Assembly (NCBI RefSeq): GCF_024448895.1
Contig: NZ_JAMOIC010000001.1
Span: 248,001 to 312,000, forward strand
Direction of reading: 5' to 3'
DNA length: 64,000 bases
From: Stutzerimonas stutzeri
GTDB lineage: Bacteria; Pseudomonadota; Gammaproteobacteria; Pseudomonadales; Pseudomonadaceae
Part shown: positions 49,350 to 57,104 of the stretch, piece after piece
Numbering within the stretch: position 1 is the stretch's first letter
How the letters are laid out: every line of letters begins with the position of its first letter
Notes under the pieces: generated by a model
Seen by the model: the letters and a program-made list of their open reading frames with translations, nothing else
Database searches by the model: none
Told to the model about the DNA's origin: nothing
Program-made: the position numbers and the translations under genes

Positions 49350-50294
49350 ATGTCACGCCGCCTTCGCATCCACTCCCCGGCCATCCATTACTTCGACATG
49401 GTGCGCCGCTGCCAGTCGATCCGCGAAGCCGCTCGCCGGCTGAATGTCGCCTCGTCAGCGGTCAATCGGCAGATTCTGAAACTTGAAGCCGAGATCGAGG
49501 CGCCCCTGTTCGAGCGCCTGCCGGCCGGCCTGCGTCTGACCGCGGCCGGAGAAGTATTTGCGCGCCACGTAATCGTGGTATTGCAGGACGCCGCACGCGC
49601 GAGTTCCGAGCTCGACGCGTTGCAAGGAATGCGCACCGGACATGTTGAGATCGCCACCGTTTCGGGCGTCACCGTGGACCTTTTGCCAACCGTGCTTGAA
49701 AGCATGACGGTGCGCTATCCCCACATCACGGTTGGCGTCACCAGTCTGGGTTCGCAAGCCATCCCGGAAGCCGTGACCAGCGGCCAGGCCGACATAGGCA
49801 TCGCCTTTGCCCTGCGCCGAACGGCAGATTTGCAGCAGCTCGGCGTCGGGCATTTTCGCCTCGGCGCCATCGTCCCGGGCGGCCATCCGTTGGCAGGGCG
49901 ACGTGAGGTGAGTTTCTCGACCTGCGCGGAAGACCGGCTGATCCTGGCCAAAAGCGATCTGTCGATCCACCACCTACTGGCTCCGGTGATCGCCAGAACC
50001 CGGTCGCCGCACAAGGCGGCCTTGCAGACCAGCTCGGTGGAGCTTGCCGCGCAAATGGCCAAACGCGGCGCCGGCATCGCATTCCAGACACGGATCGGCA
50101 TCGAGGCAGAGCTGGCTTCAGGCGCACTGGTGCACGTGCCGCTGAATGACAACGGCCAGGTACTCAGCGACCTGGGCGTCTACGTACGCAGCTCCCGCTA
50201 TCTGCCCGTGGCGGTGGATGCGTTCGTCCGCGCACTCTGCGAGGAAATCGCCTCGCGCGAACAAGCCGAGCGTTTGCACATCGTTTCGGACTGA
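49350..50294 (+). CDS. LysR family transcriptional regulator
   Basis: A 314-residue LysR-type regulator. The winged helix is in YFDMVRRCQSIREAARRLNV and SSAVNRQILKLEAEIEAPLF, followed by ERLPAGLRLTAAGEVFARHV. The effector domain (about 90-310) includes GHVEIATVSGVTVDLLPTVL. It lies 38 nt after the RutR-like gene, in the same direction, and 365 nt before the oxygenase gene, so it may control that operon. The frame is open further upstream, overlapping the TetR end, but homology starts at the ATG used here. The ribosome site is weak. Confidence 0.85.
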   Translation: MSRRLRIHSPAIHYFDMVRRCQSIREAARRLNVASSAVNRQILKLEAEIEAPLFERLPAGLRLTAAGEVFARHVIVVLQDAARASSELDALQGMRTGHVEIATVSGVTVDLLPTVLESMTVRYPHITVGVTSLGSQAIPEAVTSGQADIGIAFALRRTADLQQLGVGHFRLGAIVPGGHPLAGRREVSFSTCAEDRLILAKSDLSIHHLLAPVIARTRSPHKAALQTSSVELAAQMAKRGAGIAFQTRIGIEAELASGALVHVPLNDNGQVLSDLGVYVRSSRYLPVAVDAFVRALCEEIASREQAERLHIVSD

Positions 50295-50659
50295 ACATCC
50301 TCGGGCATATCACTCGCATCTTGCTCGGCAATTACCCTGTTTCGACTTCCATTTCCGCGAGCGTTACCGGCGCAGTACTCCGTCGATCGCGAAAAATCGT
50401 TAAAGGCTCGGCATCTTGATCGGCCGCTCCATGCTGGTGCGTGAATGCCGGCCAAATGTCGATCAGGATGCCTCGAGCCAATCGTTCTGCACTTGGCCCA
50501 GGCCCCATTCCAGAGCATCCGACGCCCGTTTAAAAGGCATGCTCTAGTGATGCCGAAACGGCATCGGCATGCTCGATATTCTCTGCTTTTGCGTACAGCG
50601 AGTGGGCTGGATACTCCGCAGCAACGGGCTTAGAGCCTTTGTTCTTGCAGGTCTTCACC
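50295..50659. promoter_or_regulatory. Control region of the oxygenase-transporter operon
   Basis: This 365-bp region precedes the catabolic operon. It contains a perfect inverted repeat GATGCCG-AAA-CGGCATC (50549-50565) flanked on both sides by direct repeats of GGCATGCTC (50535-50543 and 50566-50574). Such an arrangement suggests a regulator site. Short ORFs here are not credible genes. Confidence 0.55.
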
Positions 50660-51634
50660 ATGTCCTTCTTGCGCGACGCTGACCGCTCTCCTGCGCAGAC
50701 CCTGCCCCTGATTGATCTGGCCGGGCTACTCCAAGGCGACCCACAAGCACGCGTTGCCGTTGCGCAGAACATCGGGCGCGCCTGCCGAGATACAGGCTTC
50801 TTCTACATCCATAACCATGGCATCGATGCCTCGTTGCAACGCGCTGTGTTCGACCAGACGAAGCAGTTGTTCGACCTGCCTGACGAGGCCAAGCGGGCAC
50901 TGGACAAGGCCACCTCGCCGGCCAATCGCGGTTACGAAGCGCTGCGCGGCCAACGTTTGGAGCCAGGCGCGCCGGCGGACCTCAAGGAAGGCTTCTACCT
51001 TGGCCGCGAGCTTGCCCAAGATGACCCGCGCGTGCTGGCGGGTCGCTTCAATCACGGCGCGAACCAATGGCCGATGTTACCTGCGTTCCGCCCGGCCATG
51101 GAGCGCTACCAGGCTGCCATGACCGCTCTCGCCGAGCGCCTGATGGCCGCGTTGGCGCTATCTCTGGCGCTGCCCGAGGATTACTTCGCAGGGTTTTGTA
51201 ACGAGGCCATGGCGACCCTGCGACTGCTGCACTACCCGCCGCCTGCCACCGCTGCGCCTGGCGAGAAGGGGTGCGGCGCCCACACTGACTTCGGTGGGCT
51301 GACGCTGTTGCTGCAGGACGATAATCCGGGCCTGCAGGTGTGGGACCACAGCGCCGAAATCTGGGTCGACGCACCGCCTCTGCCCGGCACTTACGTGGTC
51401 AATCTCGGCGACATGATTGCCCGCTGGACCAACGACCGTTACCGCTCGACCTTGCATCGCGTGGTGAATCTCTCCGGCCATGAGCGCTACAGCGTGCCCT
51501 TCTTCTACGGCGGCAATCCTGACCACCTGGTGAGCTGCATTCCGACCTGCCTCGAACCTGGCGAAGCGCCGCGCTATCCCAGCGTCACCGTTGAAGCGCA
51601 TTACCGCGAAATGTACCGGAGGACCTATGCCTGA
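50660..51634 (+). CDS. 2-oxoglutarate/Fe(II) oxygenase, isopenicillin-N-synthase-like
   Basis: A 324-residue non-haem iron oxygenase. The N-terminal DIOX_N part includes LPLIDLAGLLQGDP and CRDTGFFYIHNHGID. The core has the facial triad: His and Asp in GCGAHTDFGGLTLLLQD and the distal His in RSTLHRVVNLSG, with the 2-oxoglutarate Arg-x-Ser in ERYSVPFF. The family includes fungal thymine 7-hydroxylase and many hydroxylases. With a RutR-type regulator and a nucleobase-type deaminase nearby, hydroxylation or demethylation of a nucleobase is a reasonable guess. Its stop overlaps the next gene by 8 nt. Confidence 0.88.
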   Translation: MSFLRDADRSPAQTLPLIDLAGLLQGDPQARVAVAQNIGRACRDTGFFYIHNHGIDASLQRAVFDQTKQLFDLPDEAKRALDKATSPANRGYEALRGQRLEPGAPADLKEGFYLGRELAQDDPRVLAGRFNHGANQWPMLPAFRPAMERYQAAMTALAERLMAALALSLALPEDYFAGFCNEAMATLRLLHYPPPATAAPGEKGCGAHTDFGGLTLLLQDDNPGLQVWDHSAEIWVDAPPLPGTYVVNLGDMIARWTNDRYRSTLHRVVNLSGHERYSVPFFYGGNPDHLVSCIPTCLEPGEAPRYPSVTVEAHYREMYRRTYA

Positions 51635-52388
51635 TCGTCACGTAGTGCTGATTCACGGCGCCTGGGCCGGCAGCTGGGTCTGGGACGGCATACTCGAAGG
51701 TCTGCGTGCCGCTGGTTACACGCCACATCCCGTGGACCTGCCCGGCAATGGCAACGACGATATTTCGCCAGCAGCAGTGACCCTCGACCTGTATGCGGCG
51801 CACGTTGCCAGTCTGATCGACAGCCTCGACGGACCCGTGCAACTGGTCGCCCATTCAGGCGGCGGATTGACGGCTACCGCCGTGGCCGAGCAGCGTGCCG
51901 AACGTATTTCCGGCGTCGCCTATGTCGCCGGCATGATGCTGCCCAGCGGCCTGCCGTTCGCCGAAGCCTGTGCGGAACTGGTAAGCACGGCGCCGGAAGT
52001 CTCCGGTGTCGGCCCTTTCCTGCAGCGCAGCGCCGACGGCTTGGGCACACGCGTCCCGGCCGAGATCGCCTGCGCTCTGTTCTTTCATGATGTACCCCTG
52101 CCGCAAGCACTGGCCGCTGCCCAGCGCCTGGGCGCGCAACCCGATGGCGGACGCTCCGTGGCCGCTCGCTGGACGCCCGAACGCTTCGGCCGTCTGCCGC
52201 GCCTGTATATCGAATGCAGCGCCGATCGCTCGGTGGTGCCTGCGGTGCAGAGCTGGATGCAGGAGCTGGTGCCGGGCGCCGAGCGCGTCACGCTCGATTG
52301 CGGCCATGCACCCCAACTTTCCAAGCCCGACGCATTGCTCGCTTGCCTGCTGCCCTTCTTTTCGCGCCATGCCGAAACCGTTTTCTGA
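51627..52388 (+). CDS. Alpha/beta hydrolase
   Basis: A 253-residue alpha/beta hydrolase. The oxyanion region is in HVVLIHGAWAGSWVWDGILE, the nucleophile Ser in LVAHSGGGLTATAVA, and the late catalytic His in LDCGHAPQLSKPDALLA. The fold is close to the small methylesterase/hydroxynitrile-lyase-like group. The substrate is unknown. A strong ribosome site (GGAGG, 4 nt before the ATG) lies inside the oxygenase gene end, and the two genes overlap by 8 nt, so they are co-translated. In the inferred pathway it could open a ring or cleave an ester or amide after oxygenation. Confidence 0.85.
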   Translation: MPDRHVVLIHGAWAGSWVWDGILEGLRAAGYTPHPVDLPGNGNDDISPAAVTLDLYAAHVASLIDSLDGPVQLVAHSGGGLTATAVAEQRAERISGVAYVAGMMLPSGLPFAEACAELVSTAPEVSGVGPFLQRSADGLGTRVPAEIACALFFHDVPLPQALAAAQRLGAQPDGGRSVAARWTPERFGRLPRLYIECSADRSVVPAVQSWMQELVPGAERVTLDCGHAPQLSKPDALLACLLPFFSRHAETVF

Positions 52389-52427
52389 TCCTGACCTTTT
52401 GCGATGCACACCAAGGAGAGACTCCCC

Positions 52428-53408
52428 ATGTTCAAGAAATCCCTGATCGCCAGTTCGCTGCTGATGCTGTTCTCCCAGGCCGCACTTGCGGCCGATACCG
52501 TGCGCTGGCTGAATGACTGGCTGCCCGCGGGTGACAAGGCGGTGATCTATCTCGGCGTCGACAAGGGTTTATTCGCCGAGCAAGACATCGAAGTTGAAAT
52601 CGCCAGCGCTCGCGGCGGCAGCGATGTGGTAACCAAGCTGGCGACCGCCAGCGCAGACTTCGGCAGTGCGGGCCTTGCATCCGTGCTGCAGGCCAGGGCC
52701 CAGGGCGCGGTGCCGGTAGTCGCCGTGGCGCCGATCTACAACAAGCAGCCTGATGCATTCTTCACCGCCGAAGGATCGGGCATCGAAAGCTTCAAGGACA
52801 TTTCCGGCAAAACCGTCGCCACTCCGACCTTCTCCGCCTCGAATGTGGTGTTTCCGCTGGTGCTCGAAGCCAACGGCATCGCCCGTGACGGGGTAAAACT
52901 GCTCAAGCTCGACCCCGGCGCCCTGGCGCCCATGCTGGCGACCGGCAAGGTCGACGCGACCATCAACTGGGTGACCGTGGCACCGGGTTTCGCCCGTTCG
53001 ATGCAGGAAGCCGGCAAGCAACTCAAGGTCATTGCCTGGTCGGATTCAGGCTTCGATGGCTACGGCCTGTCGCTGATCGCCTCAGAGCGCTTCCTGAAGG
53101 ATCAGCCAGAGGTTGCGAAGAAATTCATAAAGGCCTACCGCCAAGCACAGGAGATGGCCATCGCCGACCCGGCTGCAGCGGCCGCCGCGCTGAAGAAAAT
53201 GGTCCCGGAAATTGATGAGCAGCAGGCCGTTGAGCAGTTCGAGGCGTCGGTTCCGCTGATGCAGAACGAAATCAGTGAAGCCGAAGGCACTACCGGGTTT
53301 GATACCAAGCGCCTGGAAACCACCTGGCAGTGGGTCGCACGTGCGCAGAACCTGGAGACCGACAGTCTGGACCCGAGCCAGATCGTCGCCAACGGCTTCG
53401 TCGAGTAA
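52428..53408 (+). CDS. ABC importer substrate-binding protein, NMT1/THI5 type
   Basis: A 326-residue periplasmic binding protein. The signal peptide is FKKSLIASSLLMLFSQAALA. The mature part begins DTVRWLNDWLPAGDKAVIYL and GVDKGLFAEQDIEVEIASAR, the opening of the NMT1/THI5-like family that binds pyrimidines such as hydroxymethylpyrimidine, aliphatic sulfonates or related small molecules. It is followed directly by ATPase and permease genes of one importer. GGAG lies about 9 nt before the ATG. Confidence 0.9.
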   Translation: MFKKSLIASSLLMLFSQAALAADTVRWLNDWLPAGDKAVIYLGVDKGLFAEQDIEVEIASARGGSDVVTKLATASADFGSAGLASVLQARAQGAVPVVAVAPIYNKQPDAFFTAEGSGIESFKDISGKTVATPTFSASNVVFPLVLEANGIARDGVKLLKLDPGALAPMLATGKVDATINWVTVAPGFARSMQEAGKQLKVIAWSDSGFDGYGLSLIASERFLKDQPEVAKKFIKAYRQAQEMAIADPAAAAAALKKMVPEIDEQQAVEQFEASVPLMQNEISEAEGTTGFDTKRLETTWQWVARAQNLETDSLDPSQIVANGFVE

Positions 53409-53412
53409 GCCC

Positions 53413-54213
53413 ATGAACCAGACCGAAACCCGCTCGGCCGTGCGGCCGAGCATCGTCTTCGAGCAGGTCCGACAGGTATTCACCTCCTCGGACGGCAGCG
53501 AGGTGGTGGCCCTCGACGACACTAGCTTCTCGATCGATCGTAACGAGTTCATCGCCGTCATAGGCCCCTCGGGCTGCGGCAAGTCCACCTTGTTGCGGAT
53601 TCTGGCGGGGCTTATCCGGCCCACCAGCGGCCAGGTGAACATCTACGGCAAGAAGCTGGACGGCCCGCGCGACGAGATCGGCATCGTCTTCCAGAAGCCG
53701 ACGCTGCTGCCCTGGCTGACTATCCGCGACAACCTCACCTTCCCGATGAAGCACAAATACGGCCGGGTCACGCAGCAAGAACGTGAGCGCGGCGAGGAAC
53801 TGCTTGATCTGGTTGGTCTGAAGGAATTCGGCGGGACGCGTCCGGACGAGCTTTCCGGCGGTATGCAGCAACGCGCCGGAATTGCTCGTGCGCTGTTGCA
53901 CGACCCGGAAATCCTGCTGATGGACGAACCCTTCTCGGCACTCGACGCATTGACCCGCGACGAGCTGAGCCTGGAGCTGCTGAATATCTGGACGCAGCGT
54001 CCGAAGACGGTGTTGTTCATCACTCACTCGATTCCGGAAGCCTTGCTGCTGGCTGACCGAATCCTCGTGATGTCCGCCCGCCCGGGGCGGATAACCGAGA
54101 TCATCGACGTCGACCTGCCGCGGCCAAGGTCCCTGGATACCCTCACCGAGCCGCGCTTCAATGAGCTCGCCAACCATATCCGTCGGAAGGTGTTCAGCCG
54201 TCATGGCCTTTGA
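53413..54213 (+). CDS. ABC importer ATPase (nitrate/sulfonate/pyrimidine type)
   Basis: A 266-residue ATPase with Walker A GPSGCGKSTLLRILAGLIRP, Q-loop VFQKPTLLPWLTIRDNL, signature ELSGGMQQRAGIARALLHDP, Walker B LLMDEPFSALDALTRDEL and H-loop LFITHSIPEA. It belongs to the TauB/SsuB/ThiZ group and pairs with the NMT1-type binding protein. I chose the ATG at 53413, which lies 4 nt after the binding-protein stop; the frame is open upstream within that gene. It overlaps the permease start by 11 nt. Confidence 0.93.
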   Translation: MNQTETRSAVRPSIVFEQVRQVFTSSDGSEVVALDDTSFSIDRNEFIAVIGPSGCGKSTLLRILAGLIRPTSGQVNIYGKKLDGPRDEIGIVFQKPTLLPWLTIRDNLTFPMKHKYGRVTQQERERGEELLDLVGLKEFGGTRPDELSGGMQQRAGIARALLHDPEILLMDEPFSALDALTRDELSLELLNIWTQRPKTVLFITHSIPEALLLADRILVMSARPGRITEIIDVDLPRPRSLDTLTEPRFNELANHIRRKVFSRHGL

Positions 54214-54976
54214 TCGCGCATTGGGCGAGCGCTTCGCCCCCGGGCTGGCGCTGCTCGGACTGTTACTGCTGTGGGAAGCCGCTTGCTGGGCGTTCCGCCT
54301 GCCAGCGTTCGTCCTGCCCTCCCCGAGCGCCATCCTCACCGCCACTTGGAAACTCGACCCGACGATCTGGGCCGAGCACATTTTCGCGACCTTGCGCGTG
54401 ACCTTGCTTGGCTACGGGCTCTCGATTCTGATCGGCATTCCGCTGGCCATCGCGCTGGCGTCCTCGAGACTGTTGTCGCGCACGCTCTATCCGCTGCTGG
54501 TGATCGTGCAGTCGACGCCAATCGTCGCGGTCGCGCCAATTATCGTGGTGGTGATGGGCGCCGGGGACATGCCGCGGGTGTTCATCACCTTTCTGATCGC
54601 GTTTTTCCCGATCGTCGTGTCCACCGTAACCGGGCTGCTTGCGACCCCAACGGAGCTCATCGAGCTGTCCCGCTCCCTGGGTGCCTCGCGGACGCGGGAG
54701 TTTCGCAACATCCGCTTGCCCTTCGCCATTCCGCACCTGTTCTCGGCGCTACGGATCTCCATCACCCTGGCCGTGATCGGTGCGGTGGTGGCTGAGTTCG
54801 TCGCGGCGGACAAGGGGCTGGGTTATTTCATCAACTTCTCGACCTCTATGTTCCAGGTCCCGCAGGCGTTCGCCGCCTTAATGATGCTGGTGATCATCAG
54901 CCTGGGCCTGTTCCAGCTGGTCGGCCTGGTGCAGCGCCTGTGCTTCGCCTGGAGCCTGCCGAAGAACGAACACTGA
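54203..54976 (+). CDS. ABC importer permease (nitrate/sulfonate/pyrimidine type)
   Basis: A 257-residue permease with six hydrophobic helices. It opens with ALGERFAPGLALLGLLLLWE. The coupling-loop EAA region is in LIELSRSLGASRTREFRNIR, followed by LPFAIPHLFSALRISITLAV. It forms the membrane channel for the NMT1-type system. It ends the tightly packed part of the operon; the deaminase gene follows after 70 nt. Confidence 0.92.
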   Translation: MAFDRALGERFAPGLALLGLLLLWEAACWAFRLPAFVLPSPSAILTATWKLDPTIWAEHIFATLRVTLLGYGLSILIGIPLAIALASSRLLSRTLYPLLVIVQSTPIVAVAPIIVVVMGAGDMPRVFITFLIAFFPIVVSTVTGLLATPTELIELSRSLGASRTREFRNIRLPFAIPHLFSALRISITLAVIGAVVAEFVAADKGLGYFINFSTSMFQVPQAFAALMMLVIISLGLFQLVGLVQRLCFAWSLPKNEH

Positions 54977-55046
54977 CACTTCCAAACAGGCAGGTGCAGC
55001 GTACTACCCTGCTGCGCCCGCCTTCACGAACCCATCTATCTGGGAC

Positions 55047-55523
55047 ATGGATATGCCTCTAGACGACGCCGCTTTACTCCGCAAAAGCTTTGACGTGGCG
55101 CGCCGCGCCTTGGCCGAAGGGACACACCCTTTCGGCGCCATCCTGGTCGGGCCCGATGGTGAAACCTTGCTGGAACAGGGCAATGCCTACATGCCGGATC
55201 ACGACATGACCGGCCATGCCGAGCGGGTACTGATGACCCGTGCCTCGACCCGCTACACGCCGGAATTCCTTTCCCGCTGCACCATGTACACCTCTGCCGA
55301 GCCCTGCGCCATGTGTGCCGGCGCGGCGTATTGGGTGGGACTTGGTCGGGTGGTATATGGTCTTTCCGAGCGCAGCTTGAAAACCATCACCGGCAATCAT
55401 CCGGAAAACCCGACGCTGGATCTGCCCTGCCGTGTGGTGTTCGAAGCCGGACAGCGCAAGGTCGAGGTGATCGGCCCGTTGCTCGAAGACGAAGCGGCCG
55501 CCCTGCACGAGGGCATATGGTGA
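55047..55523 (+). CDS. Nucleobase/nucleoside deaminase (cytidine-deaminase fold, guanine-deaminase-like)
   Basis: A 158-residue zinc deaminase. The zinc and proton-shuttle motif is HAE in DHDMTGHAERVLMTRA, and the PCxxC motif is in YTSAEPCAMCAGAAYWVGLG. The overall pattern (PFGAILVGPDG, EGIW end) resembles the guanine-deaminase/tRNA-adenosine-deaminase group more than true cytidine deaminase. It probably hydrolyses an exocyclic amino group of a purine or pyrimidine. It lies 70 nt after the importer permease, in the same direction. Confidence 0.85.
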   Translation: MDMPLDDAALLRKSFDVARRALAEGTHPFGAILVGPDGETLLEQGNAYMPDHDMTGHAERVLMTRASTRYTPEFLSRCTMYTSAEPCAMCAGAAYWVGLGRVVYGLSERSLKTITGNHPENPTLDLPCRVVFEAGQRKVEVIGPLLEDEAAALHEGIW

Positions 55524-55605
55524 TTCGCACCCTGCCAGAATCAGGCAAGCCCGCGGCAGGATCGACATAACGCCACGCAGCAACCTCTGCCTAGCATTCA
55601 TTCCA

Positions 55606-55621
55606 CGGCGCATGAGCGCCG
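55606..55621 (+). other. Short hairpin between deaminase and SDR genes
   Basis: CGGCGC-ATGA-GCGCCG forms a 6-bp stem with a tetraloop in the 125-nt spacer. It has no T-run; it may mark a weak pause or processing site. Confidence 0.45.
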
Positions 55622-55648
55622 AATGATGGCTAAGCGGAGAACCTGAAC

Positions 55649-56386
55649 ATGTCGAACGTCAACGGGAAAATTGTACTCATCACCGGCGCCAGCAGCGGTA
55701 TCGGCGAAGCGACGGCACGCCTGCTGGCCGCCAGAGGCGCCACGGTCGTACTGGGCGCACGGCGCGTCGAACGGCTGGAAGCGCTTGTCGCCAGCATCAC
55801 CGAAACAGGCGGTATCGCGGCCTGTCGTGCATTGGATGTGACCAGCCGCGAGGATACCCAGGCCTTCGTCGATTTTGCCGAGCAGCGCTTTGGCCGCGTC
55901 GATGTGATCATCAACAATGCCGGCGTGATGCCGCTGTCGCGACTCGACGCCCTGAAGATCGAAGAGTGGGACCGGATGATCGACGTGAACATCCGTGGCG
56001 TGCTGCACGGCATCGCGGCCGGGCTGCCACTGATGCAGCGCCAGCGCTCCGGCCAGTTCATCAACATCGCTTCCATCGGCGCTTATGCAGTCAGCCCCAC
56101 CGCTGCTGTTTACTGCGCCACCAAATACGCGGTGCGCGCCATTTCAGAAGGGCTGCGCCAGGAGGTCGGCGGCGATATCCGCGTCACCCTGGTATCTCCC
56201 GGTGTCACCGAGTCGGAACTGGCCGAGAGCATTTCCGATGAGGGCGCGCGGGCTGCCATGAATGACTTTCGCCGTATCGCCATCCCCGCCGAAGCCATCG
56301 CCCGAGCGATCGCCTACGCCGTCGAGCAACCGGCTGATGTCGATGTCAGCGAGCTGGTGGTTCGTCCGACCGCCAGCCCCTACTGA
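55649..56386 (+). CDS. Short-chain dehydrogenase/reductase
   Basis: A 245-residue classical SDR. The cofactor loop is LITGASSGIGEATARLLAAR with ARR after strand two, suggesting NADP. NNAG is in VIINNAGVMPLSRLDALK, Ser in FINIASIGAYAVSPTAAVYC, and Tyr/Lys in VYCATKYAVRAISEGLRQEV. It could oxidise the alcohol made by the oxygenase (inference). CMD-like gene follows after 10 nt, so the pair is co-transcribed. Confidence 0.9.
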   Translation: MSNVNGKIVLITGASSGIGEATARLLAARGATVVLGARRVERLEALVASITETGGIAACRALDVTSREDTQAFVDFAEQRFGRVDVIINNAGVMPLSRLDALKIEEWDRMIDVNIRGVLHGIAAGLPLMQRQRSGQFINIASIGAYAVSPTAAVYCATKYAVRAISEGLRQEVGGDIRVTLVSPGVTESELAESISDEGARAAMNDFRRIAIPAEAIARAIAYAVEQPADVDVSELVVRPTASPY

Positions 56387-56396
56387 GGACGCCGCG

Positions 56397-56852
56397 ATGA
56401 ATCTACTCACTGGTAACGCTTTGAGCGCGGTTTGCCTGGGATTGCTCGGCTCGCTGACATTCGCCTCCCTGGAAGCGGTCGGCAACGAGCGCCACGCCCG
56501 CGGCGTCGAGGTCATGGATCATCTGTCTGGCGGTGCTGGTCAGCCCGTCCTCGATGCGCTGCGGGAGGACTATCCGTTTCTGGCGGACGGCATCACCCGT
56601 TATGCGCTGGGCGATGTCTGGGGGCGCAGCGGCCTGGATGATCGAACCCGCCAGCTGGCGGTAGTCGCCGCTTTCGCCGCGCAGGGCAACTTGCCCTACA
56701 TGAAGGTCCACGCCGGTTACGCGCTGCGCCTTGGCGTTACCCGCGACGAGTTGAAGGAGGTGGTGTATCTGACCACTGTCACTGCCGGCTTTCCTCGCGC
56801 CATCGACGCGGCGCAGGCGCTGCGTGAGGTCGCTGACCCGGCCGCAGAGTGA
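56397..56852 (+). CDS. Carboxymuconolactone decarboxylase-like protein with N-terminal hydrophobic segment
   Basis: A 151-residue protein. The C-terminal ~100 residues fit the carboxymuconolactone decarboxylase (CMD/AhpD-like) fold: LDDRTRQLAVVAAFAAQGNL, HAGYALRLGVTRDELKEVVY. The CxxC peroxidase pair of AhpD is absent. The N-terminus (LSAVCLGLLGSLTFASLEAV) looks like a signal peptide or anchor, which is unusual for this family and suggests export. GAGG lies 8 nt before the ATG. The role in the pathway is unknown; catalysis or redox stress protection are both possible. Confidence 0.8.
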   Translation: MNLLTGNALSAVCLGLLGSLTFASLEAVGNERHARGVEVMDHLSGGAGQPVLDALREDYPFLADGITRYALGDVWGRSGLDDRTRQLAVVAAFAAQGNLPYMKVHAGYALRLGVTRDELKEVVYLTTVTAGFPRAIDAAQALREVADPAAE

Positions 56853-56864
56853 TTGTCCGAAGGG

Positions 56865-56893
56865 TTCGCTGATCATCGCGGTCGATCAGCGAA
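56865..56893. promoter_or_regulatory. Perfect 10-bp inverted repeat upstream of the nucleoside-type importer
   Basis: TTCGCTGATC-N9-GATCAGCGAA starts 12 nt after the CMD-like stop. It could be a terminator-like hairpin (no T-run) or an operator for the downstream importer genes. Confidence 0.55.
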
Positions 56894-57104
56894 CCTGTGC
56901 CATTCGCCTACTCCGCTCCGTCGCCCCAGTCCGGTGCAAGAGAACGAAACAGCTCCACCACTGGCACCAATTAGAGGCACGACCGAGGCTCGCTGCCGTC
57001 ATTTCCCGGCGGCAAAGCTCCTGCCCAGGGTTCCCGCTAGAATCCTGACTGCCTGGCCAGCTTTTTGCTATCCACACGGACATGAACCTCCAGCGGACGC
57101 ACTC

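Noticed and set aside
53290-54381. 363-residue minus-strand ORF across the ABC ATPase and permease
   Set aside because: Shadow of well-supported genes on the plus strand; no recognisable domain.
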